A stretch of 64,000 nt of DNA from Acidimicrobiales bacterium (GTDB taxonomy: Bacteria; Actinomycetota; Acidimicrobiia; Acidimicrobiales; VFJN01), in assembly GCA_035316325.1 (NCBI GenBank), contig DATHJB010000040.1:1-64000 (forward strand). The letters are read 5' to 3'. The notes beneath the pieces were generated by a model. The model searched no databases, was not told where the DNA came from, and worked only from the letters and a program-made list of their open reading frames with translations. The position numbers and the translations under genes are program-made. Numbering within the stretch: the first letter of the stretch is position 1; every line of letters begins with the position of its first letter. Positions 35,680 to 43,778 of the stretch are shown here, one piece after another.

Positions 35680-36716
35680 TGGCCGGTGCTGGCAAGGCCC
35701 ACCTCGATCCGGGCGAGGACGTGCTCCTGCAGGTCGACGACCTGGTGGTCGAGTTCCCGGTGCCCGGGAAGCGATCGAAGAGGGTCCATGCCGTGTCGGG
35801 GATCAGCCTCGACGTGCGCCGTGGTGAGACGCTCGGGCTCGTCGGGGAGTCGGGCTGCGGGAAGTCCACGACAGGGCAGGCCATCGTCATGTTGCGGCGG
35901 CCGACGAGCGGCACGGTGATGTTCGAAGGCCGCGACCTGGCGGCCCTGCCCGCACGGGCGCTGCGCCGGTTGCGGCGCCGTGTGCTGATGATCTTCCAGG
36001 ACCCGATCTCGTCCCTGAACGCCCGGCGACGCGTCCGGCACATCGTCGCGGAGGGCCTGTCGATCGTGCGCGCCCCGAAGCCCTGGGACGATCGGGTCGA
36101 CGAGGTGCTGCTGGCGGTCGGGCTCGACCCGGATGCGGTGGGCGATCGGTTCCCTGCCGAGCTGTCCGGTGGGCAGTGCCAGCGGGTGGCCATCGCCCGG
36201 GCACTGCTCCTCGAGCCGGCCCTGATCGTCTGCGACGAGCCGGTCTCGGCGTTGGACGTCTCGGTGCAGGCGCAGATCCTCAACCTGTTGGAGGAGGCCA
36301 AGGCCCGCTACAACCTCACGCTGCTCTTCATCGCGCACGATCTCGCGGTGGTGAAGAACGTCAGCGACCGCATCGCGGTGATGTACCTCGGCAGGCTGTG
36401 TGAGATCGCGCCCGCGGACGAGCTCTACGTGAACCCGCAACATCCGTACACACAGGCGCTCATGAGCGCGATCCCCGACCCTGATCCTGACCCCGGGAGC
36501 ATCGCTCCGGTGCCCGCGATCTCCGACGATCTGCCGTCCCCGGTGGATCCGCCGAGCGGCTGCCGCTTCCACACCCGCTGCCCTCGGGCGGCAGCGCGCT
36601 GCGAGGCCGAGGTGCCCCTGATGCAGGGTGTCGGCACCGGTCACTTCGTGGCCTGTCACTTCCCTGGCCCCCTCGAGGCGCAGGAGCTCGAGACAGCCGA
36701 GGCGCAGCCTGCCTAG
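35679..36716 (+). CDS. Peptide-type ABC ATPase, DppF family (island importer)
   Basis: A 345-residue ATPase with Walker A GESGCGKST, Q-loop IFQDPISSLN, signature LSGGQCQRV (a Cys where Arg/Lys/Met is more usual), Walker B IVCDEPVSALD and switch IAHDLAVV. It has the oligo_HPY tail SGCRFHTRCPRAAARCE. Translation is coupled to the DppD gene by a one-base stop/start overlap. It ends 10 bases from the convergent dioxygenase gene, leaving no room for an obvious terminator. Confidence 0.94.
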   Translation: MAGAGKAHLDPGEDVLLQVDDLVVEFPVPGKRSKRVHAVSGISLDVRRGETLGLVGESGCGKSTTGQAIVMLRRPTSGTVMFEGRDLAALPARALRRLRRRVLMIFQDPISSLNARRRVRHIVAEGLSIVRAPKPWDDRVDEVLLAVGLDPDAVGDRFPAELSGGQCQRVAIARALLLEPALIVCDEPVSALDVSVQAQILNLLEEAKARYNLTLLFIAHDLAVVKNVSDRIAVMYLGRLCEIAPADELYVNPQHPYTQALMSAIPDPDPDPGSIAPVPAISDDLPSPVDPPSGCRFHTRCPRAAARCEAEVPLMQGVGTGHFVACHFPGPLEAQELETAEAQPA

Positions 36717-36726
36717 GGTCGATCGC

Positions 36727-37542
36727 TCAGCCGGCGGTGGCGTCCACCGGGCGGGCGCCGCGGGTGGGAGCGCGCGGCGGCTCTCGCTGCACGTCGACGC
36801 GATGGATCACCCGGTCGGCGGCGCCGAAGTCGTGCGCCGCGTAGTGCTGCACGAAGTGGTTGTCCCACATGGCGACGTCGCCCTGCGACCAGCGCCAACG
36901 GCACACGAAGTCGGGCTGCGTCATGTGCTTGACGAGCAGGCCCAGGATCTCGTCGCTCTCGGCGGGGTGGAGCTCGTTGATCCGGGTCGTGAGCATCTCG
37001 TTGACGTACAAGGCTCGCCGCCCCGTCCTCGGATGGGTGCAGATCACGGGATGGTCGGCGCCGCGCACGGTCCCGTCGTACGCGTACTCGTGGTGCGCGG
37101 TGAGCGGTTCGAGGAAGCCCTGGAGGGCCGGGGAGAGCGCGTCGTAGGCGGCGATCGAGCTCGACCACAGCGTGTCCCCACCGACCGGCGGCATGCGATG
37201 GGCGTGGAGGACGTCGAAGCGCTGGGGCCGCTCCTCGAAGCTGGTGTCGGAGTGCCAGGTGTCGGTGTGGTGTGCCCGTCCGGCTGCGCTGGCGATCCGG
37301 ACGATCTGGGGGAAGTCCGGCACGGTGTCGCGCCCTGCAGCCGGGACCTCGACGCGCCCGAAAGCGGCCGCGAGCGCCAGGTGCTGCGCCGCCGAGATCT
37401 GTTGCTGCGGGAAGAAGAGCACCCCGTGGGTGGCGAGCGCCTCCTCGAGCAGCTCGACGGTCGCCGGGGGCGGGGCCGTCCGCAGGTCACAACCCCGGAC
37501 GACCGCTCCTGTCCGGGCGGTGATCGGCTCGATCCGGGGCAT
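36727..37542 (-). CDS. TauD/TfdA-family Fe(II)/2-oxoglutarate dioxygenase, second copy
   Basis: A 271-residue dioxygenase with iron ligands H97-x-D99 (TWHSDTSFEE) and distal H247 (VIHRVDV), and R257 ten residues later as probable 2-oxoglutarate anchor. The GGDTLWSS motif and YVNEMLTTRINEL segment are family-like. It shares the overall layout of the enzyme at 14749-15555 but is diverged in substrate-pocket regions. It is transcribed leftward from a promoter next to the operator at 37586 (TTGCCC, 17 bases, TACCGT). The two copies mark both ends of the core catabolic genes. Confidence 0.9.
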   Translation of the reverse strand: MPRIEPITARTGAVVRGCDLRTAPPPATVELLEEALATHGVLFFPQQQISAAQHLALAAAFGRVEVPAAGRDTVPDFPQIVRIASAAGRAHHTDTWHSDTSFEERPQRFDVLHAHRMPPVGGDTLWSSSIAAYDALSPALQGFLEPLTAHHEYAYDGTVRGADHPVICTHPRTGRRALYVNEMLTTRINELHPAESDEILGLLVKHMTQPDFVCRWRWSQGDVAMWDNHFVQHYAAHDFGAADRVIHRVDVQREPPRAPTRGARPVDATAG

Positions 37543-37585
37543 GACTTCGGACGGTACGCACCCGCCGCTCGCTGGGCAACGGCTC

Positions 37586-37602
37586 GTTCTGGACCCCGGA
37601 AC
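37586..37602. promoter_or_regulatory. IclR-type operator serving the leftward dioxygenase gene
   Basis: GTTCTGGACCCCGGAAC has one arm mismatch. Read leftward, exactly six bases on is TTGCCC and 17 bases later TACCGT, the best promoter of the series. Confidence 0.7.
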
Positions 37603-37618
37603 GCGGCGCTCAACTGGT

Positions 37619-37635
37619 CATCCGATGAGCGGAAC
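37619..37635. promoter_or_regulatory. IclR-type operator serving the rightward binding-protein operon
   Basis: CATCCGATGAGCGGAAC has an intact right arm and two mismatches in the left. Six bases on is TATGTC and 17 bases later TACGTT (37665-37670), a good -10. The centre is 33 bases (about three turns) from the site at 37586. Confidence 0.55.
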
Positions 37636-37733
37636 GGCGTCTATGTCCCACCTGGAGGCGTTGTTACGTTCCACCCGCGTTCAGGTGGTCGTCACGCACC
37701 ACGAGCGCTGGCATTCGACGAAGAGGGGGACAG

Positions 37734-39329
37734 ATGAAGGACACGCGAGACCGGTGGTTCCGAGCGCTGTGCGCCGGGGTCCTTGCGCTCGTGGTCGTCG
37801 GGCTGGCTGCATGCGGCTCGTCGGACGACGACGTCTCCGGCGGCTCGGGCGGCTCCGAGGACGGTGGGGACCCGGTCAGCGGCGGCACGCTGACGGTGCT
37901 CACCTACTCCGACGGGAACGGCTACGACCCGACGAAGTTCCAGACGTCGGTGCTCGGCGGCGACACCTATCGGCTCTACGCCGTCTACGACGCGCTGCTC
38001 TACGCCGATTCCGCGACCAGCGAGGTCGTGCCGCACCTCGCCGAGTCCATGACGTCGAGCGACGGCATGAACTGGGAGCTGAAGCTCCGACCGGACCTGG
38101 AGTTCTCGGACGGCACCCCGCTCGATGCCGAAGCGGTGAAGTTCAACTGGGATCGCCACGTCGATCCCGAGCTGGCGTCGCCGTCTGCTCCGGCCGCCAG
38201 GTCGCTCAGCTACGCGGTCGTCGACGACACGACGCTGAGCGTGAAGATCGATGCCCCCAACTACCAGCTCCCGCGGATCATCGCCGACAACCTCACCTTC
38301 ATCGGCTCGCCCACGGCGATCCAGGCGGCGTCCGACCGCGACGACTACGCCCAGCATCCCATCGGTGCCGGTCCGTTCACGTTGACGAGCTACACACCGA
38401 CGGTCGATGCCCAGTTCGAACGGAACCCGACCTACTGGAACGCTCCGCGGCCCTATGTGGACAAGCTGGTCGTGAAGACCGTCCCCGACGAGACCCAGCG
38501 CCTGAACGCCTTCCAGTCCGGGCAGGGTGACATCAACCTGAGCAACGAGCTCAACACCGTCACCCAGGAGAAGGCGGCAGGTCCGGTGTACTCGCCGCAG
38601 GCCCTGAACACCTTCGTGTTCTGGCCCAACCTGGCCAAGCCGCCGTTCGACGACGTCCGGGTGCGCAAGGCCCTGCAGCTCGCCATCGATGTGGAACAGA
38701 TCAACGAGCAGGTGGACCAGGGTCTGGGCGGCGTGCCGGCGACCCTGTTCCCCGAGGAGACCGGCCTGTCCGACGACAGCGTGGTCTACCCCGAGCCCGA
38801 TCTCGCCGAGGCGCAGGACCTCATCGACGAGTACGTCGCCGAGACCGGATCCGACGTCGAGTTCACCTTCACCACGGCGACGAGCGCCCGGTCCACGCTC
38901 ACGGCGCAGGCCATCCAGGCGCAGCTCGGGGAGCTCGAGAACGTGAAGATGGACGTGAAGTCGCAGGCCCCGGCCGCCAACCTGGCCGACTACACGGCCG
39001 GCAACTTCGACGCCTTCTACTTCATCTACCAGGGATCCGATCCGGAGTCGCAGTTCCTGGAGCTCGTCCTGAGCAGCGGCACCCGGAACTTCCAGACGTA
39101 CGACAACCCCGCGGTCGACGACCTGGTCGTCGAGGTGCGAGCGACACAGGACACCGACGAGCGGGCTCAGCTGCTCATCGACATGCAGAAGGAGCTCATC
39201 GACACGATGCCCTTCTTCCCGCTGCAGCGCACCCCGTCCTTCTGGGCCTACAACGACAACGTGCAGGGGATGGAGGAGGCCGGCATCAACGACGGGACGA
39301 TCCGGACGGACGAGCTCTGGTTGAAGTAG
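37734..39329 (+). CDS. Peptide-type ABC substrate-binding lipoprotein (island importer)
   Basis: A 531-residue SBP family 5 receptor with lipoprotein leader (LCAGVLALVVVGLAACGSS), the lipobox Cys at about residue 23, and a Ser/Gly/Asp linker. Body motifs are LTVLTYSDGNGYDP, WELKLRPDLEFSDGTPLD and the hinge segment FDDVRVRKALQLAIDVEQIN. AGAGGGGG precedes the ATG. It is the receptor for the importer encoded at 32642-36716, from which it is separated by the dioxygenase gene. It leads an operon continuing with an aldehyde dehydrogenase only seven bases on, tying uptake to catabolism. Confidence 0.94.
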   Translation: MKDTRDRWFRALCAGVLALVVVGLAACGSSDDDVSGGSGGSEDGGDPVSGGTLTVLTYSDGNGYDPTKFQTSVLGGDTYRLYAVYDALLYADSATSEVVPHLAESMTSSDGMNWELKLRPDLEFSDGTPLDAEAVKFNWDRHVDPELASPSAPAARSLSYAVVDDTTLSVKIDAPNYQLPRIIADNLTFIGSPTAIQAASDRDDYAQHPIGAGPFTLTSYTPTVDAQFERNPTYWNAPRPYVDKLVVKTVPDETQRLNAFQSGQGDINLSNELNTVTQEKAAGPVYSPQALNTFVFWPNLAKPPFDDVRVRKALQLAIDVEQINEQVDQGLGGVPATLFPEETGLSDDSVVYPEPDLAEAQDLIDEYVAETGSDVEFTFTTATSARSTLTAQAIQAQLGELENVKMDVKSQAPAANLADYTAGNFDAFYFIYQGSDPESQFLELVLSSGTRNFQTYDNPAVDDLVVEVRATQDTDERAQLLIDMQKELIDTMPFFPLQRTPSFWAYNDNVQGMEEAGINDGTIRTDELWLK

Positions 39330-39336
39330 CCCGGCG

Positions 39337-40848
39337 ATGCGCGACCTGGCCACGACGTTCCGAACCGAGCACGACCGGGTCTACGTCGGGGGCGCCTGGC
39401 GCCCGTCGCGAGCCGATCGGGCACTCCCGGTGGAGTGCCCGATCGACGGCTCCCTCTTCGGCGTGGTGCCCGAGTGCGACGAGTCGGACGTCGAGGTCGC
39501 GGTCCGTGCGGCCCGGGACTGCTTCGACCAGGGACCGTGGCGATCGCTCGGCCTGGACGATCGGATCACGAGGCTCGCCGCCTTCGCCGAGCTGCTCGAC
39601 GAGCGCTCGGGGGAGCTGACGTGGCTCCAGATCGGCGAGACGGGAGGGCCGCGCTCGTTCGTGGAGCGAGCCACCCAGGGCATCGGCGCCCGGGCCCGGG
39701 AGGAGATCGCGACAGCTCGGGCGACGATGCGGCCCGAGATCCGCGACGGACGGGGCGGGCCGACGCTGGTCCTGCAGGCGCCGGTCGGCGTGGTGGCCGC
39801 GATCGTGCCGTGGAACGCCCCGGTCGGTCTGCTGCTCAACAAGCTGCTCCCGGCTCTGCTGGCCGGCTGCTCGGTCGTGGTGAAGGCGCCCCCCGAGGCG
39901 CCGCTGACGTCGTTCGTGATCGCTCAGGCGGCCCACGAGGCGGGCTTTCCACCCGGGGTCGTGAACGTCCTGGTCGGAGGGGTCGAGGTGGGGCGTCGCC
40001 TGGTCGGCCATGCCGGAGTCGACGCCGTCTCGTTCACCGGCAGCGTGGCGGTCGGCTCGGAGATCGGCGCGGTGTGTGGACGGCAGGTGAAGCGGGCGGT
40101 GCTCGAGCTGGGCGGGAAGTCCCCCGCGATCGTCCTCGACGACGCCGATCTCGACGTTTGCGTCCCGCTGCTCGTCGAGCGGGGCCTGGCGAACAACGGC
40201 GCCGTGTGCTTCGCGACCACGCGGATCCTGGCACTGGCCGACGTCTACGACGCGCTCGCCGAACGCCTTGTGTCGGCGGTGCAGGCGCTCCGGATCGGCG
40301 ATCCGTACGACCCGTCGACCGACATCGGCCCGCTGATCACCCGCGGGCATCGTGCGGCGGTGGAGGACCGGATCGCGTCCGCGGTGCGCGAGGGGGCCGC
40401 GCTCCTGGTGGGGGGTGAGCGTCCGGCGCAGCTCGAAGAGGGCTGGTTCCTCGCGCCGGCGGTGCTCGCCGTCCACAACCGGATGGAGATCGCCCAGCGC
40501 GAGGTGTTCGGTCCCGTGCTGACGCTCATCCGCTGCCCGGACGAGGCCGAGGCGATCAGGCTGGCGAACGAGTCGGACTTCGGCCTGGCTGCCGGGGTCT
40601 ACACCGGCGACCTGGCGAGAGGCCTGTCGTGCGCCAGCCTGATCGCCTCGGGCATGTGCTCGATCAACGCCGGTTCCGCTTCGGGAGGCTCGGGCCCGTT
40701 CGGTGGGCTGAAGCGCTCGGGCCTCGGTCGCGAGCGAGGCCGTGAGGGGCTCGAGGAGTTCCTCGAACCCCGATCGATCACCATCCCGGCGGATGCCGAC
40801 CTCGACATGGATGACCTTCGAGAAGGGATTCTGGCAGATGGCCCATGA
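39337..40848 (+). CDS. NAD(P)-dependent aldehyde dehydrogenase
   Basis: A 503-residue ALDH-superfamily enzyme with N160 (IVPWNAPVGLLLNKLLPAL), general base E257 (LELGGKSPAIVLDDAD) and catalytic Cys291 (NNGAVCFATTR). C-terminal motifs EVFGPVLTLIRC and FGGLKRSGLGRERG are present. Oxidises an aldehyde, possibly the product of the P450 or dioxygenase step. Its end overlaps the P450 gene by 11 bases. Confidence 0.94.
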   Translation: MRDLATTFRTEHDRVYVGGAWRPSRADRALPVECPIDGSLFGVVPECDESDVEVAVRAARDCFDQGPWRSLGLDDRITRLAAFAELLDERSGELTWLQIGETGGPRSFVERATQGIGARAREEIATARATMRPEIRDGRGGPTLVLQAPVGVVAAIVPWNAPVGLLLNKLLPALLAGCSVVVKAPPEAPLTSFVIAQAAHEAGFPPGVVNVLVGGVEVGRRLVGHAGVDAVSFTGSVAVGSEIGAVCGRQVKRAVLELGGKSPAIVLDDADLDVCVPLLVERGLANNGAVCFATTRILALADVYDALAERLVSAVQALRIGDPYDPSTDIGPLITRGHRAAVEDRIASAVREGAALLVGGERPAQLEEGWFLAPAVLAVHNRMEIAQREVFGPVLTLIRCPDEAEAIRLANESDFGLAAGVYTGDLARGLSCASLIASGMCSINAGSASGGSGPFGGLKRSGLGRERGREGLEEFLEPRSITIPADADLDMDDLREGILADGP

Positions 40849-42028
40849 CAAGGGTGGTGGTACCGGCGGGGACACGGGGACGGGGGTCGACCTGTTCGAT
40901 CCTGCCGGCAGCGGCTCGCTGTACGAATCGCTCGGCGAGGCCCGCGCCGCGTGCCCGGTGGTGCACAACGACCGGCACGGCGGCCACTGGATGGTGCTCG
41001 GGTACGAGGCGGCCAAGGAGGTGCTGACCCGACCGGACCGCTTCTCGTCCGAGGGCGGGATCACGCTCGACGAGTCGCCGGTCTCGGGCTCGCTCATCGA
41101 GACCGACCCTCCCCGTCATCGGGAGCTGCGGCGACCGCTCGACCGGTACTTCGGGGCACAGCACCTGTCGCGCTACGAGCCCTTCGTGGTCGAGACGACC
41201 GACCGGCTCATCGGTGGATGGATCGACGACGGCCGGTGCGACATCGTGGCGGCGTTCGCCGGTCCGCTAGCGGCCAGCGTGCTGGCGAGGGTCGTGCTGG
41301 GGCTCCCCGACGCCACCGATGCGGCGGCGATCCTCGAGGCGGCCGAGGCGGTGGAGTCAGGTGCGGCGGGGGTTCGAAACGAGGCCGCGCTCCGCGACCT
41401 CATCCTCGACCTGATCACCTCCCGGAGGTCGTCCGACGAGCGCACCGACGACGTGCTCTCGGCCATCGTGTTCGGCACAACCGCGGAGGGCCCGTTGACC
41501 GAGGCCCAGGTGTACAACACGATCCGGCTGTTCCTGGGCGCCGGCCAGGACACCACCAAGGCGGCGATCGCCAACGCGGTGTTCCGGCTGACGACGGTTC
41601 CCCACCTGGAGCCGAGGTTGCGGGAGCGGTCGCTCACCCGAGGGGACGTCGACGAGCTGCTCCGGCTGGACTCACCCGTCGTGGGCCTGTGCCGGGTCGC
41701 CCGGGAGGCGGTGACGCTCGAGGGCCAGCCGATCGCGAAGGGCGACAAGCTCATGGTCTTCTACGGAGCGGCCAACCGCGACGCCAACCGCTTCCCCGAC
41801 CCCGAGCAGCTCGACCTCGACCGTGCGGACAACGCCCACCTCGCGTTCGGCAGCGGCGTGCACCGGTGCATCGGCGCCTCCCTCGCCCGCTTGGAGATCC
41901 GGATCGCGATCGAGCGCCTGCTGGCGCAGGTGCGAGACCTCCGACGGGCGTCGACGGCCCCCGTCGTGTTCCGGCCCGGCGTCATCCGCTACCCGGAGTC
42001 GCTCGTCGTGACCTTCCGGCCGTCCTGA
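40838..42028 (+). CDS. Cytochrome P450 (island)
   Basis: A 396-residue soluble bacterial P450. The oxygen-activation helix reads LGAGQDTTKAAI, ExxR is in DELLRLDSPV, and the haem loop is AFGSGVHRCIGASLAR with Cys344 as thiolate ligand. ETDPPRHRELRRPL is the typical N-terminal helix C region. The ATG at 40838 follows AGAAGGG. It needs a ferredoxin and reductase not encoded here. Gly replaces the more usual acidic/Thr surroundings in the I-helix only slightly; catalysis should be intact. Confidence 0.93.
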   Translation: MAHDKGGGTGGDTGTGVDLFDPAGSGSLYESLGEARAACPVVHNDRHGGHWMVLGYEAAKEVLTRPDRFSSEGGITLDESPVSGSLIETDPPRHRELRRPLDRYFGAQHLSRYEPFVVETTDRLIGGWIDDGRCDIVAAFAGPLAASVLARVVLGLPDATDAAAILEAAEAVESGAAGVRNEAALRDLILDLITSRRSSDERTDDVLSAIVFGTTAEGPLTEAQVYNTIRLFLGAGQDTTKAAIANAVFRLTTVPHLEPRLRERSLTRGDVDELLRLDSPVVGLCRVAREAVTLEGQPIAKGDKLMVFYGAANRDANRFPDPEQLDLDRADNAHLAFGSGVHRCIGASLARLEIRIAIERLLAQVRDLRRASTAPVVFRPGVIRYPESLVVTFRPS

Positions 42029-42816
42029 TGGAGCGCTCCGTCCCGTCGCACGAGGGCCAGCCCCTCCTCGGGAAGGTGGTCATGATCACCGGTGGCGGCA
42101 ACAACGCCGGCGAGGTGTACGCCCTCGCTGCGGCGCGTGCCGGCGCAGCCGTCGCAGTGCTCGACGTCGACGAACGAGGAGCGGGCCGGGTCGCGGCGCA
42201 GATAGGGGACCAAGGTGGGTCGGCCATCGCCCTGGGCGTCGACATCACCGACCCGGAAGCCGTCACCGGAGCTGTCGACGTCACGCTCCACGAGCTCGGC
42301 GCGCTCGACTCTCTGATCAACAACGCCGCGCTCTACGCGGGCATCTCGTGGACCCACCTCGACGACCTCGACCTCGACGAGTGGGACCGGGTGATGTCGG
42401 TCAACGTGAAGGGGACGTTCATCTGCAGCCGCGCGGCAGCAGCCGCCATGCGAGCGCGGTCGGGCGGGACGATCGTGAACATCTCCTCGACCAGCGCGCT
42501 GTCCGGCCCCACGCACCTCGCGCACTACGCGGCGTCCAAGGCTGCGGTGCTCAGCCTCACCAGGTCGCTCGCTCGGGCGTACGGACCGGCCGGCGTGCGG
42601 GTGAACGCATTGGCGCCAGGTCTCATCTGGGACAAGCCGAGCCTCGACAGCATCGACGGCACCGAGATCGGCGAGTCCGCGGTGCGGCAGCAGATCCTCG
42701 GGCGACGCTTCGTCCCGGAGGACTTCGTCGGGACGCTGATCTACCTCGCCACCGATCTGAGCGCACCGCTCACCGGGCAGACCATCGTGGCCGACGGCGG
42801 TCGTGTGTTGACGTGA
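42028..42816 (+). CDS. Short-chain dehydrogenase (second, island)
   Basis: A 262-residue SDR with cofactor loop ITGGGNNAGEVYAL, acidic residue after strand 2 (LDVDERGA), NNAAL, catalytic Ser in NISSTSALSG and YxxxK (HYAASKAAVLSL). The C-terminus (TGQTIVADGGRVLT) is standard. The glycine-rich loop GGGNNAG departs from the usual TGxxxGxG. The start ATG shares one base with the P450 stop codon, so alcohol oxidation after P450 hydroxylation is a fitting but unproven role. Confidence 0.9.
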   Translation: MERSVPSHEGQPLLGKVVMITGGGNNAGEVYALAAARAGAAVAVLDVDERGAGRVAAQIGDQGGSAIALGVDITDPEAVTGAVDVTLHELGALDSLINNAALYAGISWTHLDDLDLDEWDRVMSVNVKGTFICSRAAAAAMRARSGGTIVNISSTSALSGPTHLAHYAASKAAVLSLTRSLARAYGPAGVRVNALAPGLIWDKPSLDSIDGTEIGESAVRQQILGRRFVPEDFVGTLIYLATDLSAPLTGQTIVADGGRVLT

Positions 42817-42863
42817 GCCCGACGACTCGAGACCCGGCAGGCAACCGCGAGAGTGAGGACCCC

Positions 42864-43325
42864 ATGGACGACGCAAGGCCGACACCCCCGACGAGGTGGC
42901 AGCGGGAGACCTCGTGGAGCGATCTCGGCTATGAGGAGCTCCCCGACCGACTGAAGTCGGGCTGGTTCGTCCTGGCGCACGACCAGGAGACGGCCCCGGA
43001 CTCGGCGACCACGGTGATGCAGGTCCACTACCCACCGAACTTCCACGTGCCGCCCCACACGCACAACGTCGCCTACGCCGAGATCGTCGTCTCCGGCACG
43101 GTCGAAGTCACGAGGCGCTCGTACGGCCCGGGTGACATCCGCGTGGTCGGCGCCGGCACGGGTTACGGCCCCGTGGTGGCCGGGCCCGACGGAGCCACGG
43201 TGATCATCGTCTTCGACGGGCGGGACTGGCCGCACGTGCCGCTGAAGGCGGGTGCCGAGGGTGAAGCCGAGGCCGGCTTCCCCGCGACGCCGGAACGAGA
43301 GTCGTTGCGGTCCGGACGGTCGTAG
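42864..43325 (+). CDS. Cupin-domain protein 1
   Basis: A 153-residue single-cupin protein. Motif 1 has the metal-binding pattern in PPNFHVPPHTHNVAYAEIVV (two His, one Glu) and motif 2 is a glycine-rich strand pair ending YGPVVAGPDG. Such proteins range from small dioxygenases and isomerases to ligand sensors. GAGG lies before the ATG at 42864; an in-frame GTG at 42813 overlapping the SDR stop is an alternative. It pairs with a second cupin immediately downstream. Confidence 0.8.
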   Translation: MDDARPTPPTRWQRETSWSDLGYEELPDRLKSGWFVLAHDQETAPDSATTVMQVHYPPNFHVPPHTHNVAYAEIVVSGTVEVTRRSYGPGDIRVVGAGTGYGPVVAGPDGATVIIVFDGRDWPHVPLKAGAEGEAEAGFPATPERESLRSGRS

Positions 43326-43339
43326 GAAAGGACGTCGAC

Positions 43340-43756
43340 ATGGCAACCATCAAGTTCGGGATGGCCGACGAGATCCCGGTACGCCGGCTCGCCGAGATCA
43401 CCGACGGGAACGGCGACGCCGACCGCTGGCGGGCCCAGGGCGCCGCCGAGGTGTCGGTTCGTCACATCTTCGGCGCCGCCGACGAGCTCGAGCTCTTCGA
43501 GGTGACCCGTGAACCGGGCGCGGTGTCGGCGCCGCACGCGCACGTCGAGGACGAGATCATGTACATCCTCGAAGGCAGCGTGCACTTCGGAAACCGCGAG
43601 GTCGGCGTCGGCAGCGCCGTCTTCGTCCCCGCGTGGACCCTCTACGGCTTCCGCGTCGGCGACCAGGGGGTGCGGTTCCTGAACTTCCGTCCCCGATCCT
43701 CCGAGCGGAAGATCGTCTTCAAGGAGGAGTTCCTGGCCGAGCGCACCCAGCACTGA
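43340..43756 (+). CDS. Cupin-domain protein 2
   Basis: A 138-residue single cupin. Motif 1: GAVSAPHAHVEDEIMYILEG (His, His, Glu), motif 2 around VPAWTLYGFRV. The His of motif 2 is replaced by Trp/Thr-type residues, so metal binding may be weaker. TAGGAAAGGACG precedes the ATG. It is the last plus-strand gene of the island and converges with the binding-protein gene of the next cluster, 22 bases away. Confidence 0.82.
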   Translation: MATIKFGMADEIPVRRLAEITDGNGDADRWRAQGAAEVSVRHIFGAADELELFEVTREPGAVSAPHAHVEDEIMYILEGSVHFGNREVGVGSAVFVPAWTLYGFRVGDQGVRFLNFRPRSSERKIVFKEEFLAERTQH

Positions 43757-43778
43757 CCAAGCCGCGGCGGACGCTCGT

